NCBI GenBank assembly: GCA_016858145.1
Contig: JAEHOE010000001.1
Coordinates: 744,001-808,000, forward strand
DNA length: 64,000 bases
From: Edaphochlamys debaryana
Taxonomy: Eukaryota; Chlorophyta; Chlorophyceae; Chlamydomonadales
Direction of reading: 5' to 3'
Shown here: positions 20,530 to 33,215 of the stretch, in pieces
How positions within the stretch are numbered: position 1 is the first letter of the stretch
Layout: every line of letters begins with the position of its first letter
Made by a program: the position numbers and the translations under genes
Notes under the pieces: generated by a model
Seen by the model: only the letters and a program-made list of their open reading frames with translations
What the model was told of the DNA's origin: nothing
Databases searched by the model: none

Positions 20530-23500
20530 TCAGCGCCCGCCGCCGCGCGGGTCCCGAGGCCGCTGTAGCGCCGCGTAGGGGTTGTTGCCGTACGCCGGCG
20601 GCGGCTGACCCGGGGGCCGAGCACCGGGCTGCATGGGCGCGCCGTACCCAGTGGCTGGCGGCGGCGCGCTGCCACCGCCGTACGTGGGACGAATGGCCGA
20701 GAAGAAGTTCTGACCCGCTGGGGGTCCGCCAGGTGGAGGGCCGCCGTAGGGCGGGCGGGGCGCACCGTAACCGCCGCCGGGCGGGGGGGCGCCGTACTGA
20801 GCGCCTCCTGCAGGCGGGTAGTAACCGCCTGCCGGCGGCGCGCCGTACTGCCCAGGCGGCGGCTGTGTGGGCCGAGGTGCGCCGTAGCCGCTGGGCCCAG
20901 GAGGCCCGCCACCGTAACCGCCTTGCGGCGGGTACCCCTGGTGCGGCGGCGGTGCGCCGTAGCCTCCACCGCCGTACCCCGAAGCCGGCGGCTGACCGTA
21001 CCCCGAATGCTGCGGTGGCTGGCCGTACCCTGAGTGCTGAGGCGGTTGCCCGTACCCCGACGGAGGCTGGCCGTAGCCCGACTGCGGATGCCCGTAGCCG
21101 CCGCCGCCGCCGCCGCCGTATCCGCCGCCGTGCGCGGGCCCTCCGCCGCCCCCGTACATGCCCGGCGGGGGTCCGATCGCCGCATAGCGACCGCCGCCGC
21201 CAGTGCCGTACCCGCTGTTACCCTGCTGCCCGCCGTACCCGTCGCCGCCCTGGCCCCGCGGCACGGGCGGCGGCCCGCGGCCCGAATAGCCCAGTTGGAA
21301 GTTGAGCATGCGTAAGCCCGGGTCCCCGACCATGGGAGCCGAAAGGTCGCGGCTGCGAGGCGGCCCGCGGCCCGCGCCCTTCTCGTGCCACAGCGGCTGG
21401 TCCTGTGGGGTTGGAAGGGGCGAGGCGCACGCGCGGTGAGGCGTGTGCGAGCCAACTGCGCATGCCCGAGAGAGAAGCAACCCGCTAGCTCGGCACCCCC
21501 CGCCCGCAGATGCTACGCCAGCAGGTCGGGACCGCGTGTGTTTGGGGCGTCGGCGCCGCTGCAGCCTCCACCAGCCCCAGCCCACAGCCCCGTTGGTGCG
21601 CGATCTCACAATGGGTCGGTCGGCCTCGGTGAGGATGGGGGCGTCGGGGACGGTCCCCTCCATTATGCGCGGCTCGTGGGGGATGTGCGGCGGCAGCTTG
21701 TAGGTGATGCACAGCACCGAGTTGTTCAGCACGTCGGGGCCCAGGCCTGGGAAAGAAGGGGGTGGCAAGCGGCGGTGGGCAGCGGGTAGCGACGGGCGGA
21801 GTGGGCACTCATTGGCGCAGGTTTGAGCCCTTAGCCACCGACCATGGCCGCCCTTTGCGCTGGGGCCATGCAAGCACGTGACAGCAAACTGTACTCCCCA
21901 CGCCCCCGGCTGCGCTCACCCATGGGCGAGGGCACCACGGAGGGCTGCGTCTCCCCCCCGCACAGCAGCATGAAGCCGTGCACGCCCCGGGAGAGGGCGG
22001 GGTCCAGGGGGGTGGCGGACTGGCCGCGGTCTGGGGGGGGAAGGACACGTGCGGGGGGGAGTTCAGGGTGGCGAGGATTGGAAGGCGGGTGCGCACCAGA
22101 TGAATTGGACCCCTGTCCCCAGCTACCTGCCGTTCCCCTCTCCCCTCACCCTCCGCCCCCCTCTCACCCTCCGGCTTGAGGCTGCCGAACCGTGCCTCCA
22201 GCTCGTACACGGCGGGCGCCAGCGGGTGCGAGGCGTGTATGTACATGACCTCGAGGCGCGTGGAGTTGCGGAAGGCCTCCTCCGGCTCCAGCAGGTGCAG
22301 CACCGAGTCCGTGGCGGCCAGCAGGCGGGCCTCGTCGATGAAGGGGAGCAGCGCCACGCCCTGGGGTGAGGGGAAGGGGGTGTGGGTTGGGTGGTGGGGT
22401 GGGGTGGGACGGGGGACGGGGGGTGGGGGCGGACGAGGAAAACATGCGTGTGCGTAGGCATGGGTAGAGGCGAGCCAAGCGCCGGGGCCGGTGTCGCGGA
22501 GGCAGCAGGGGCGGGGCGCTCACCTGCCAGGCGTATCGCTTGCCGTTCATGTCGACCTCGAAGTGCGTGGGGTAGAAGTCGAGGATGGGGGAGTCCGAGT
22601 CCGTGAACAGCTTCCTGCGCTCGTGGAGGGGAGGGAGGGGTGCAGGCGCGCGCGTGATCAGCATGCGGTTTGAAGCGCCGGACAGGAGCGAGCCGCACAG
22701 CCGCAGTCCCCACTCCCGACCATCCAACCAGCCGTCCGCCCGCCGGCCGAGGCCCCCGCCCCTCCCCCCGCCCCCCGGTTCCCTGCCGGCCCACCTGAAG
22801 GGCTTGGGCAGGCAGTGCATGGAGGCGGCCGGCAGCACCCCCATGAGCTGGTTGAAGGGCGAGAAGGGCTGCCCCTGCTCGAACTCAATGGTCAGGGAGT
22901 CCAGGTTGACCAGGTCGGAGGCGAAGGGCGCGTAGTGGAACGGGTAGAACCTGGGGACGGGGCTGGGGGTTAGGGTTCATGCCGGATGGGATTCTACGCC
23001 TGTCCGGTAATGGCATCTTCCCGCTTCCGTAAGCGGTTTCACCCTCCGTGGAGGCCAGTTGGGCTGCCGGCCCCGCCCTCCACCACCACCACCCCCGCTC
23101 ACCACCTCCAGCTGGCCACCCCCTCGTAGTAGTACTTCATCACCCAGCACAGCCCCTCCACGTAGGCCTGCACGATGGAGTGCAGGATGCGCTGCTGCGA
23201 GGGGCCCGTGGGCACCTTGAGCTTCTCGTGGTAGTACCTGGGGGGGGAGGGGGGTAGGCGGGCACGAGGACAGTGGAAGGTTGGGGGGAGGCGTGGGGAA
23301 GGCCGGAGGGGTACCAGCAAGGAGGCAGCATTTCCGTTCACAGCCCCCGCATACGCACGAGGCACAACCCAGGCGCAAGTCTCCCAGCCGCAACCCGGGG
23401 CCTCAGTCCCGCTCCAACTTCCCCATCCCACCCACCCCCCTCCCTTGCCCCCCACCTGTCCTTCCACCCCTCCTCCCCCAGCCGGATGCGCTCCTCGTCC

Positions 23501-26500
23501 ACGAACATCTCGTCGAAGCGGTCGCTCCGCTCCTTGAGCATCTCGTCCAGCCGCTCCTTCACCTCGGCGGCGGCGGCGCTGGCGGCGGCCACCGCGGCCG
23601 CGTCCAGCTGCGGAGGGAGGGAAGCGCGGGAGGGGCCAGAAACAAGGAAGTGGGGTTTCGGCCAGTTGTTCGGGTTCCGGGTTCAAGCCAGATGGCCCAG
23701 GCAAGAATCCTAGTTGCCTCAGCCAGGGGAGCTCCACGGGGAAGCGGGGGATAGTAGAGCCACCCTCGCTTCCCCACGTGGCCCCCGCGCCCCGCTGGCT
23801 CATAGCGCACCCTTGCGGGAACCCCTGCTGCCTGCCCCCCGTTCCCTCTCGCGCGCCTCGTCCGGCGCCCCCGTCCCGCCCACTCCCCTCTTCCCCCGCC
23901 CGGCGCCTCACCTCGAGCTCGCTCTCCTCGTCCGGCCCCACGTGCCCCGCCAGCGCATCCAGCGCCTCCTCCTCCGACACCTCCACCCCCGCCTCCTCCT
24001 CCCCGTCATCCCCGCGCGGTGCCATGTTCTGCAGCTCGGCGAACGTGATGTCCGCCGCCTCAGCCGTCCCGTCCGCGTCCCCCACGGGCTCAGGCGCGGG
24101 CGCGCCGCTCTCCGTGACCGCCCCCACGGGCCCTGCCGCGGCCGCGGCCTCTGCCTCCGCGTCGGGCCCCGGCTCCGCGGCCCCGGCCGCGGTGGACACG
24201 TCCGCGTCCTCCTGAGTGCGCCGGCGCTGCCGCTTCGCCTCCTCCTCCTCCGCCTGCTCCTTGCCGTCCCCCTCCTCCGAGCCCTGCGCCTTGGCAGCGG
24301 CCTCGTCCGCCGCCGGCGCCGCCTCCGCCTCCGCCCCCGCCGCCTTCCCCTTGGCCCGCATGCGCTCCCTCAGCCGCTGCGCCGCCGACTTGTTGGCATC
24401 CGCATCGTCCATCTCCCGCAGGGGCGGCACAGGGCCCATGGGCGGCGGCGGCAGCGACCCAGGCGGACCTCCACCGCCCCCACCCCCCGCGCCCGCGCCC
24501 ACGAACAGGGGCGCGCGCCCGGGGCCCCCGCCGTGCCCGTTCGGGCCCCCTGCTCCCGCCGCCGCCGCCTCCCGCCGCGCGTCCCGCCGCGCCGCCGCCG
24601 CCTGCTGGTGCTCCGCCGCCACCTGCTCCCGCCCCAGCGGCTTCATGTGCCCCGTGGCCAGCTCCCGCGCCACGTGCTGCTGCGAGGGCGCCGCGTCGCT
24701 GGCGGAGAACTTGCGCTTGTTGGCCTTGTGCCGGGCCTGGTCCTGGGGGAGGAGGCAATGGGGGAAGGAGGGGGGGAAGGGGGAGGGGGCGGGAGGGGCG
24801 CGCGGGGGACGGGGTGAGAAAGTCGCATGGCGTAGGGTGTGAGCTGGGCGAGGCAAGCGGAGAACAGTGAGGGTGTTGGCGGCGCCCCCTTTCCGCCCAC
24901 CCAGCCCGCCCCCTCCCCGCCTCCTCACCGCCTTCTGCCTCGACAGCCTGTCCTTCTGCCGCCTCAGCTCGCGCATGCGCTTGGAGAAGATGGCGTCCTC
25001 GAAGGCCCCGATCTTGCGGATGAAGGCCTCCACGCGGCCCAGGTGCGGGTTGGCGCCGTGCACCAGGTAGCCCCCCAGCCCCGCCAGCTCCTGGCGGTAC
25101 ACGCGCATCATCAGCTCGATGGCGCCCTCCCTGGGGGGGAGGGGGGAGAACGGAGGGAGGGGGGTTGAGACCGAGTTGGACGGCTGGCGAGGTGCGGATG
25201 GGGTTGGGCACAGGCTGCGAAAGTCTGAGATTGGCGCCGGAAGTTTCGTGCATGCTGGCCCGAGCGACAGAGGCCAGGGGCGCGGCCCCAGCGGCTCTGC
25301 CCTGCGAAACCTTCGCATCCCACCGCCCCACCTGATCTCCAGCGTGGGCATGTGCGGCAGGAAGTCGTTGCCGCAGAAGAAGCACATGAAGACGAAGTCG
25401 TCCAGGATGCGCTCGGGGTCGAAGGCGAAGGGCAGGTCCGGCACCTTGAGCTCCAGCGCCAGGTACTCCCGCAGCACGGACACCAGCAGCAGCTGGAAGG
25501 GCTTGCGGGCCACCTGGGGGGGGGAGGGAGAGGTGGGAGGGCGAGGGTGTGGGAGGGAGTGTTTCCAGCTGAGCGGGATCGTCTTGGTATGGGGAGAGGC
25601 GTAATTGAAGGGAGAGGAGTTGGAAGAGGGTGCGCGGAGACAGGAATATGCACTGGGTTACGCCAGCATCCCCGTTCGCCCTTAAGCCCCCATGTAGCCC
25701 ACTCGTCAAACGATTACCCCCAGAAAAGCCCACCCCAGCCCACCTGCTCCTTGCGCCGCTCCTCCTTGTCCGGTACGGGCTGGGGTGCGTTGGGGTCGTT
25801 GCGCGAAAACATCTGCGCCCGGATCTGCTCCGAGTGGTTGGGCTGCGGGGGTGCAGGGGGAGCGGGGCCGAGGCCGGAGGCCGAGGATTCATGACAATGC
25901 ACCCACCCCATCCCACCCCACCTTGTCACCCTCTCCCCTCCCTCCCTCTCTCCACTCCCCTCTCCCCCTCCACTCCCCCCCCACCTCAAGCTCAAGCCCC
26001 TCTCATCCCCGCCCGTCCCCACCGGCGCCGCCTGCTGGAAGACCACCTCTCGGAGGATGGCGAAGTGCGGCTCGTGCGTGGCCAGCGCAAGCATGATCAG
26101 ATCCGCATCCAGGCCGTACACGCAGTGCCGAGTGTTGGCGTTCCAGCCGGGCCGCCCGCGCTGCTCGCGCACGAAGGCCATGGCCTTGTGCTCCCCCTCG
26201 CCGGGCACGTTGGAATCCGACAGAATCACCTGACAGGGGGACGGGGTTGCGGATGGGGGGTGGGGGACAGGGGAGGAGAGAGAGGCCACCCCCATGTACC
26301 GTACCCCTCCGCCACGTCACCCCAGCCCTGACGGCAGGACCCGCTCCTCCTCGTCCACCCGACCCCCCCGGGCCCACCTCTAGCCCCCTCCAGCCCGGGT
26401 CGCTGTTGAGTCGCACGTGCACGTAGTACTGCAGCGCCACGGAGAGGCGGTGCATGAAGGGGGTGCCGGGGGTGATGGTGTTGGAGTCCCACGTCTCCGT

Positions 26501-28181
26501 CTTCTCCTTCTTGGGCACCTGGCGGGGCGGACACGGAAGGGCGGGAAAGGGAGGAGGGTCGCGTGAAGGTCGGGCGGCAAGCCCACAGCCCCTCCGGGCG
26601 GGGACGCAAATGCAGCTCCTAGTGCCCTTGCGTTCAGCCGAACCCTTCCAGCCCCATCTGCCGCTCCTGCCGCCTTATCTGCCGCTCCTGCCCGCTCGCT
26701 GCTGTCCTCTCCGAACCGACCCTCTCTCCTCCAGCGCCGAGGCAACCGCCGGGCGCCCCTCCAGCGCCACGGCTGGCCCCCAGTCGGCCCCCCCGGGCTC
26801 CTCCTGCCGCTCCGGCCCAGTAGCCCCGTCTCTGCCGCCTCTTGGAGCGCCTTCCCAAGTGCTGTGCGCGGGGTGCTGGCGGGACCGCCCCTGCCCCTCC
26901 TCGGCCCTCCAGGGGCAGGGGCCCCCGGCCCCCCGCGGGCCGCACCTTGATGCCCTGCGCCTCGAACTCGGCCCGCAGCCGCTCCTCCTCCTTCTCCTTC
27001 TCCGCCGTGTCCTGGGCAGCGCGGAAGCGGCGGCTGCGCTGCTGGTTCATCTTGGCGCGGGGGGCCACGCCGTCTGGGGAGTGAGGCAGGGTGGGGGTGG
27101 GGGGAGCGGCTCATTGGATGCTGGTGTAATGCCACCACTAGGCGCTGATCCCCTGCCCCCTCAGACCCCTCCTGCGCCCTGCTACCCTGCCCTGACCCCC
27201 CCCCCCTCAAGCGGCGCTGCTAGCGTGCCCTGCCCCTGGCCCCTCCTGCCTCCTGTGAGCCTGCCCCTCCCCTCCGCGCAGCACCGCTCACCGATGGCCA
27301 TGAACAGCACCCTGCGCGGCCGCACGATGCAGAAGAGGCGGTCGATGTAGTCAAAGATGTTGAGGAAGACCTCGGTCTCCGTGGTGGGGGCGGGCTGGAA
27401 AGGAGAGGAGGGAGGAGCACATTGGGCCGCGGGGCAGGGGCGGGCACAGGCGGGAGGGTTTGTCAGCGCGTGGCTTGTTGAGGGGGGTGGGAGTGTGGAG
27501 GAGGGGCCAGCTGCCCGCCGGGCTGGACCCTGCAGCGTGAGCGCAACATGCGAGTCCGACGAGCCAGCTCCCCCACAAAAGAGTCTACCGCAACCCGACT
27601 CCGTGCGCATGCATCACCCTCACCCGGTCCTCGGGGTGGAAGCAGGGGTGGATGATGCCGTTCATGTCCTGAGGAGGGAGTTGGGACAGGGGAGGAGGGG
27701 AAAGGATGGGTGGATGGCCAGCGCGGCTATCCCCGGAGGCTAGAGACGAGCTCCTGTGTACCCTCGAACCCTGAATCGTTACTTGCGCCCGACGCACCAA
27801 GTACAGGTTGTCAAACTCCAAGCCGTTGGGGTTTGGCTGGGATGTGTCGACCGGGATCTCCACGCCATTGACCTCCTCCGGGAATTCCTCGATACAATCC
27901 TTCACAATCTTCGGGTACCTATGATGGCAACGGAATGGGATAAGACTTATGGGGTGGTCAGAGCGGTCAATGCCCTGCCGGGAGATGTGGCGGCATGGCT
28001 CGTCGCTATGTCGCTCTTAACGGCCTTCGCCGGAACCACTATCTTGATCCGTTGAGTATAGTCGCAAAGCCCAGCAGCAACCAGCCAAAGAGCCTCGGAG
28101 CTGGGCCCCATCCGCCGCCCGTGCCCAACGAACAGCTGCTTACTTTTGGCTGAGCCATCTGTAGAATGCTGGGACTCCCAT
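20530..28181 (-). CDS. XRN2: 5'-3' exoribonuclease, XRN2/Rat1 type
   Basis: Processive 5'-monophosphate exoribonuclease for nuclear RNA decay, rRNA trimming and torpedo termination. Nineteen exons: 28181-28144, 27918-27798, 27668-27624, 27394-27292, 27073-26946, 26518-26378, 26229-26023, 25842-25744, 25513-25332, 25130-24929, 24742-23912, 23607-23456, 23237-23103, 22950-22795, 22614-22524, 22360-22168, 22030-21920, 21746-21610, 21402-20530, 1314 aa. It starts [18 protein letters not shown], diagnostic of XRN. Catalytic acids are visible: D54 (LDMNG), D103, E203 and E205 (GEGEHK), D233 and D235 (GLDADLI), D344 (FCGNDFLPH). CR2 and downstream landmarks follow ([43 protein letters not shown]). 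No CCHC zinc knuckle is present between the CR1 block and the VLREYL segment, where animal XRN2 has one. Exon 11 adds a 277-residue acidic Ala/Gly/Glu linker, and exon 19 a 290-residue Gly/Tyr/Pro tail with GYGQPP-like repeats. Divergent to RFC3. Confidence 0.95.
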
Positions 28182-28322
28182 GGTGACCGGGTGTCACGTC
28201 AACTCGCCCTCGGCACTGCAAACAGAGATGTTCCCGTCTACAGCGCGCAGCAGCCGTCAGAAAGCGGTCTAGAAACGATGTACTCTATGGAACATTGTGC
28301 TCAGTCGTGAGGTAGCAGCGCC

Positions 28323-28640
28323 CTAGTCGGGGGTTGCTGCTTGAGGCAGCTTGGGCAAGCTGACAGAAGGCTGCGCGAGAGCAGCAATGCGGCTTGTGAT
28401 GTCCGTGTTCGGGCTGGACACACGACTCAACATGTCCGGTAGGTCGGGGGGGCGCGCTTTTGCTAGGCACTTGAGCATGGGGGCGTGCAGGGTGGCCCCA
28501 GGGTCGGTCGCTCCGAGCCCTGCGCTGGGCGGGCTGAACCAACGTCCTGCACACATACTCCAAGCCACCATGCAACATCTGTTGTACTGAGCCCAAGTTC
28601 TTGAGCAGCGTCCATATTGCATCAGCAAAACATCCTCAGC
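28323..28640 (-). pseudogene. possible gene remnant in the XRN2-RFC3 gap
   Basis: Two protein-like segments lie in different minus-strand frames. The upstream one includes DAIWTLLKNLGSVQQMLHGG. The downstream one includes APMLKCLAKARPPDLPDML and ends PQAATPD and stop. Joining them needs a frameshift or an implausibly short intron (about 36 nt), so I read this as a decayed exon or fragment. The parent gene is not recognised. It occupies the shared promoter of two housekeeping genes. Confidence 0.3.
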
Positions 28641-28722
28641 GTGAACCAGGTCCCGACTCCTTCCCTAGAAGCCTGAGTGCACCCGTGACGAGCAATAGGT
28701 GGTGGATCGGGCGCCTAGCACC

Positions 28723-31700
28723 ATGCTCTGGGTGGACAAGGTGAGTGCTGGGCGCCAGACCAACCAGTTCGCGCCAAATTGCCTCGTTCTACGCGTCTCA
28801 ACTGGTCGTCCCTCGTTCGCCTGCGCAGTACCGACCGAAGGCTCTCGATGACTTCGAGCTGCATAAAGGGATAGCGGATAATTTGAAGAAGCTCGTGAGC
28901 GACGAATCCCCGCGCCACCGCGCAGCCACGAAGCACTGCTTGGCCTGGCTTGGGGCTTCGCGATAAGCAGCGTTGTCGGCAGTCATCGGGGCTCAGGGCG
29001 AGCTCCAGGCTCCCGTCTCCGCTTTGGAGGCCCGCCCGGACCCGACCCCACCCCTTCTGCTGCCCGTCCAGGTGGCCACCGGGGATTTCCCGCACACCCT
29101 CTTCTATGGGCCCCCCGGCGCGGGCAAGAAGACGCTGGTGATGGCGCTGCTGCGTGCTATCTACGGGCCGGGCGTGGAGAAGGTGCGGCCTCGGGCAGCA
29201 GACGGCAGGGCTCCCTGACGACAGGGCAGCTGGGCACAGGGGAGCCACTGGTGCCCTCACCCAAGGGCTGGCCACGCCCAGTCTTGGTCCTACCGGTCAG
29301 GGGACAGGCTCGCCGCGGGCTCGGGTGTCAAGCGGTCGCGCTGCGTGCAAGACCAGCTCAGCGGGGCCGGGAAGGAGAGGCAGCCCGGGGCTTGCAGCGC
29401 AGGTGTCGGAAGCGGCGGGCGGGTGGCCATGGCGCCAACGCCTTGGCCTCGGCTCCCTCAGAGGGGAGGCTCTGAGCCCGGGCGGAGGGGACTGGCTGGC
29501 TGGAGGGGACTGGCCGGCTGGCTGTGCGGCCACAGCCTCCTGCCCCGGTGTACCACCACCATGCTGAAGTAACGTCCCGCTGCCGTGCTGTGGTGCGCTG
29601 CTCGCCCCCAGGTCCGCGTGGAGACCAAGCCCTGGCAGATAGAGGTGCGCCCTGGCAGCGGGACGCCGGGGGGCCTAGAGAAGCTGAAGGGACGCACCTG
29701 GGTCCCCTGCCGCAGAGCGGCCGCACCATTTCTCCCGGTACACGCCTACTTCTTGCTGTCAGGGTTGCCCCGCCGCACATCACTGACATCAGGCCTCACC
29801 CCGACGCAACCCCCGCCCCTCCTCCCCTCCACTCCCCCGGCAACCGGCCCCCCCCTTCCCCAGCTGCCCAGCCGCAAGCTGGAGGTGGAGCTGACCACCC
29901 TCAGCAGCGCCCACCACCTGGAGATGAACCCCGCGGACGTGGGCAACCACGACCGATACGTGGTGCAGGTGCGGGGGAGGGGAGGGGCAAGGGAGGGATA
30001 GGGGTTGTGATTGGGTGGGGGCTGGAGACTGCCGTGGTATGAAGTCCACGTGCGTTTGGGGTCGCGCCAGACGGAGGGGAAGGCCATCGCCGCCCGTCTG
30101 GGAATGCTGGTCGGTCGGTGGGTATGGAGCCGCGAGCCCAGGCCAACCCATCGTCGTGTGCGTCTCTGATGCTCCATTACGGTTGGGGGCCTGCTAAGCA
30201 ATCCGCTCGACGACTGCGGGCATGGCCCCGGCCCAGAGACGCGGCCTCGGCCCCTGGACTCAGTGGCATGTACGGCTTGTGTTCTGCGCCTCGCTGTGTG
30301 GCTTTGTGGTGGGGCGTAAACCCCCAGCCGGAGGCCGCTGCTCACCACCGGCTGCTGCTGCTGCTGCTCGCCGGCTGCGCGCAGGAGATCATCAAGGACA
30401 TGGCGCGCAGTCGGCCGCTCAACACGGACGGCAGCAAGGGCTTCAAGGTACGACCGGGAGAACCGGGCTGGAGCCACGGTCTTGAAGCCAGAGCTTACAT
30501 TAAGGCTGGACACCCTCTGCCCAGCATCCTTGCAGTAGCACGCCCCTCACCGCTTAAACAGCCACAAGCCCTCATGCACCACCCCCTTCCCCTCGCCCCC
30601 TTCCCACCTCGCGCTCAGGTGCTGGTGCTCAACGAGGTGGACCGCCTCTCCCGCGAGGCGCAGCAGGGCCTCCGCCGCACCATGGAGAAGTACAGCAGCG
30701 CCTGCCGCCTGGTCATGGTGTGCAGCAACGTGTCCAAGGTGGGGGGGCAGGGAATGGCAGGGAAGGGGCGGAGGTGTGCGGGGATCCCTGCTGAATCGGT
30801 GGGGGGGGAGAAGTGGCCTTGAGAATCAAGGCGGGCACCGTGGCTGACTGAGTTCAAAGCACGACGAGACTGCGCCAACCGGTGCTTTGCTTCATTGTGC
30901 ACGACGTTACTAGTCCGCCCCCCCCTCCTGCGGGGCCCCAGGTCATGGAGCCTGTGCGGTCCCGTTGTCTGTGCGTGCGCGTTGCGGCACCCACCGATGA
31001 CCAGGTGGGGTCGGCTCGGGGTCTGAGGCGTGCGTTCGGCGGACAGGGAGCCTTCGAGGGAGAATGAGGGCTGCCCGGGGCTGCGGACGATTGGAGGACG
31101 CAGCTGGCATGGCACATGGGCCCTGAAGCTGATGCAACGCGCCCCCGGCTCCCTTCCGTGCTGCCCAGGTCATGGGTGTGCTCCAAACGGTGACGCGGAC
31201 CGAGGGGCTCAACCTGCCGCCCCTGTTCGCGGGGCGGTTGGTGGACTACTCGGCACGCAACCTGCGGAGGTGAGGACTGCGGGGCGGGACGGGGGGCCGT
31301 GCACTGCGCGGGGCTCACGACGGTACGCGGTCGCATTGTTCGTGGACCGCACGGCTACCGTACCCACTCAGCGCCAGCCCGCGAAGCTTTCCCCTCCGCA
31401 CGCAACGGCACCTGTAGCTTCACTTCCCCGGTTTCTGCCTCCCGTCCACTTAGCACCCTACAGACTACACCCTGTCTCATCCCTACTTTGTCGTTCCTCC
31501 CTGGCTCCCCACCCCCCCACCCGCCCCAGGGCGCTGCTGTGCCTGGAGGTGTGCAAGGCGCAGCGCTGCCCCTTCACGGACGACCAGGAGCCGCAGCGGG
31601 CGGACTGGGAGCTGTACATCGCCGAGGTGGCGGCCAACATCATGTCGGAGCAGACGCCCAAGCAGCTCTACCTGGTGGGGAGGGGAGGGGAGGGGAGGGG

Positions 31701-32316
31701 GGGCCCGTGGTGACTGTGGGGCGCAGGCGTGCGGCGGGCGTGGGCGGCGCAGCTGTGTTGAGGCAGCTCAAGGGCGCAAGCCCGGGGTCCTCGCCCTACC
31801 CCTACCTGTGATTGCGTCCCTCCTGCCCCTCCCTGCCTTGTCCCTCACCGCCCTTCTCCACACCGTACCCTCCCCCAGGTCCGCGGCAAGCTGTACGAGC
31901 TGCTGGCCAACTGCGTGCCCCCCGAGCTCATCATGCGCAACCTGCTGTTCGAGCTGCTCAAGAAGATGGACGACGAGGTCAAGGTAGGGGGGTGCGAGGG
32001 GCGGCGTTCCCCGGGGCCGCCGTGGAGCCGCCTGCGCGTGCACTGTGCCACGTCCCCGCCTTGAGCACCTTCCGCCCTGGCCTAGCGTCTCTCACATACG
32101 GTACCCCCCCTCAACGACGACGCGGTCCCAACCCTCCGCCTCACCGTCGCCACCCACCCGCCCGCCTGCCCTCCGCCCCAGCTCGAGGCCGTGTCGTACG
32201 CCGCCCAGTTCGAGCAGCGGCTGCAGGAGGGCGCCAAGGCCATCTTCCACCTGGAGGCCTTCGTGGCCCGGATCATGGCCATCGTCAAGCAGTACGCCAC
32301 CAGCATGATGGCGTGA
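28723..32316 (+). CDS. RFC3: replication factor C subunit 3 (clamp loader)
   Basis: Small subunit of the RFC ATPase that loads PCNA on primer-template DNA (human RFC3, yeast Rfc5). Twelve exons: 28723-28740, 28829-28894, 29072-29182, 29612-29644, 29864-29968, 30385-30447, 30619-30738, 30942-31004, 31169-31269, 31530-31674, 31879-31983, 32182-32316, 354 aa, the usual length. It begins MLWVDKYRP, the RFC box II start. Walker A is GPPGAGKKT (41-49). Walker B is degenerate LNEVD (136-140), as is typical of this subunit. The SRC motif RSRC is at 178-181, followed by the C-terminal collar helices. All introns are GT-AG with matching phase. G-rich 5' and C-rich 3' intron ends are prominent (for example 31675-31878). 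Divergent to XRN2 and convergent with ELIP. Confidence 0.96.
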
Positions 32317-33215
32317 TCATGTGATCATGCGACGGAGAGGGGGGCGCTAGGATAGTTTACAGGGGTCAGGGAAGGAGGAGAGCAGGAGGGAATGGGCGAG
32401 GGAGGAAGGTATGGAGGTACACCTTGCGGTGTGCTGGCGTTGACGCTGCTTGAGGCGGCCGGAACAGAGCACGCTGTTGTCGCCATGCTGGGTAGGGTTG
32501 CGGCGATGGCGACACAGGATACGGCCCCGAACTCCCGCAGGGAGTGCCGCTCGAGCAGCGGGGTCAATGGAACGTGCAAGCAGCGGGGTGGTGTGGACGT
32601 GCTGCCGTGCTCTGGGAGCATGCTGCTGGAGGGTGAACGTCGTCAAGCAGGATGCTGTTGAGGAGGGCTTCGAAGGGCCGCTCGAAGGGCGCAGGGCGAC
32701 AGAACGGCAGCTGACACTAGATCGCTGGGGGATTGACCGCGCGTGGGAGGCGAAGGGATGGCTCGGGCACCAGGGGCGGTGGCTAGGAGCTTGTAAGGGG
32801 ACCGCGCGTCTGCGCTATTTGCATGCCCGCATCCAGCGTCCGAGGGGCTTGCAAGCGAGCAGTGTGGCGTTACAAGGACCTCATCACGCGCACCGCCACA
32901 CCATTTGCCCGCATGCACATGCTCTCTCCTCTGACTCCCGCACACTCGTCTCACGGCTCTCGTTGATGGATACAGGTACAACTCTCACCCTAGCATGCAC
33001 GCCTTGGGTCCCCACAACCTGGATCCAGTCGAACGCAGTTGTCGCGGCGCAGGGCAGGGTTGCCCTCCTTGCGGATGCCGCAAAAAAATTTCCTCCTCAA
33101 TGCTAGCCGCTCCCGTCGCCAGCCGATGCGCTCTCCTGGCGTCCTGGTCAGAACGCAGAAGCGGCGAAGCCCCTCTCTCGTATCCCTCCCCCGCACCCCC
33201 GTCTAAGCGGGGCGC
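32317..33215. other. intergenic, convergent 3' ends
   Basis: Holds the 3' UTRs of RFC3 (+) and ELIP (-). A TGTAA lies on the plus strand near 32793, and the reverse-complement TTACA lies near 32873. Both are candidate algal polyadenylation signals for the two genes. No further exon supported. Confidence 0.4.

Noticed and set aside
20930..21070. Regular repeats that could suggest a CRISPR-like array
   Set aside because: The repeats are codon repeats of the GYGQPP tail of XRN2, without constant direct repeats and unique spacers. The genome is eukaryotic.
24090..25916. 608-codon minus-strand ORF
   Set aside because: A wrong frame reading through XRN2 exons and introns. The XRN motifs are in another frame.
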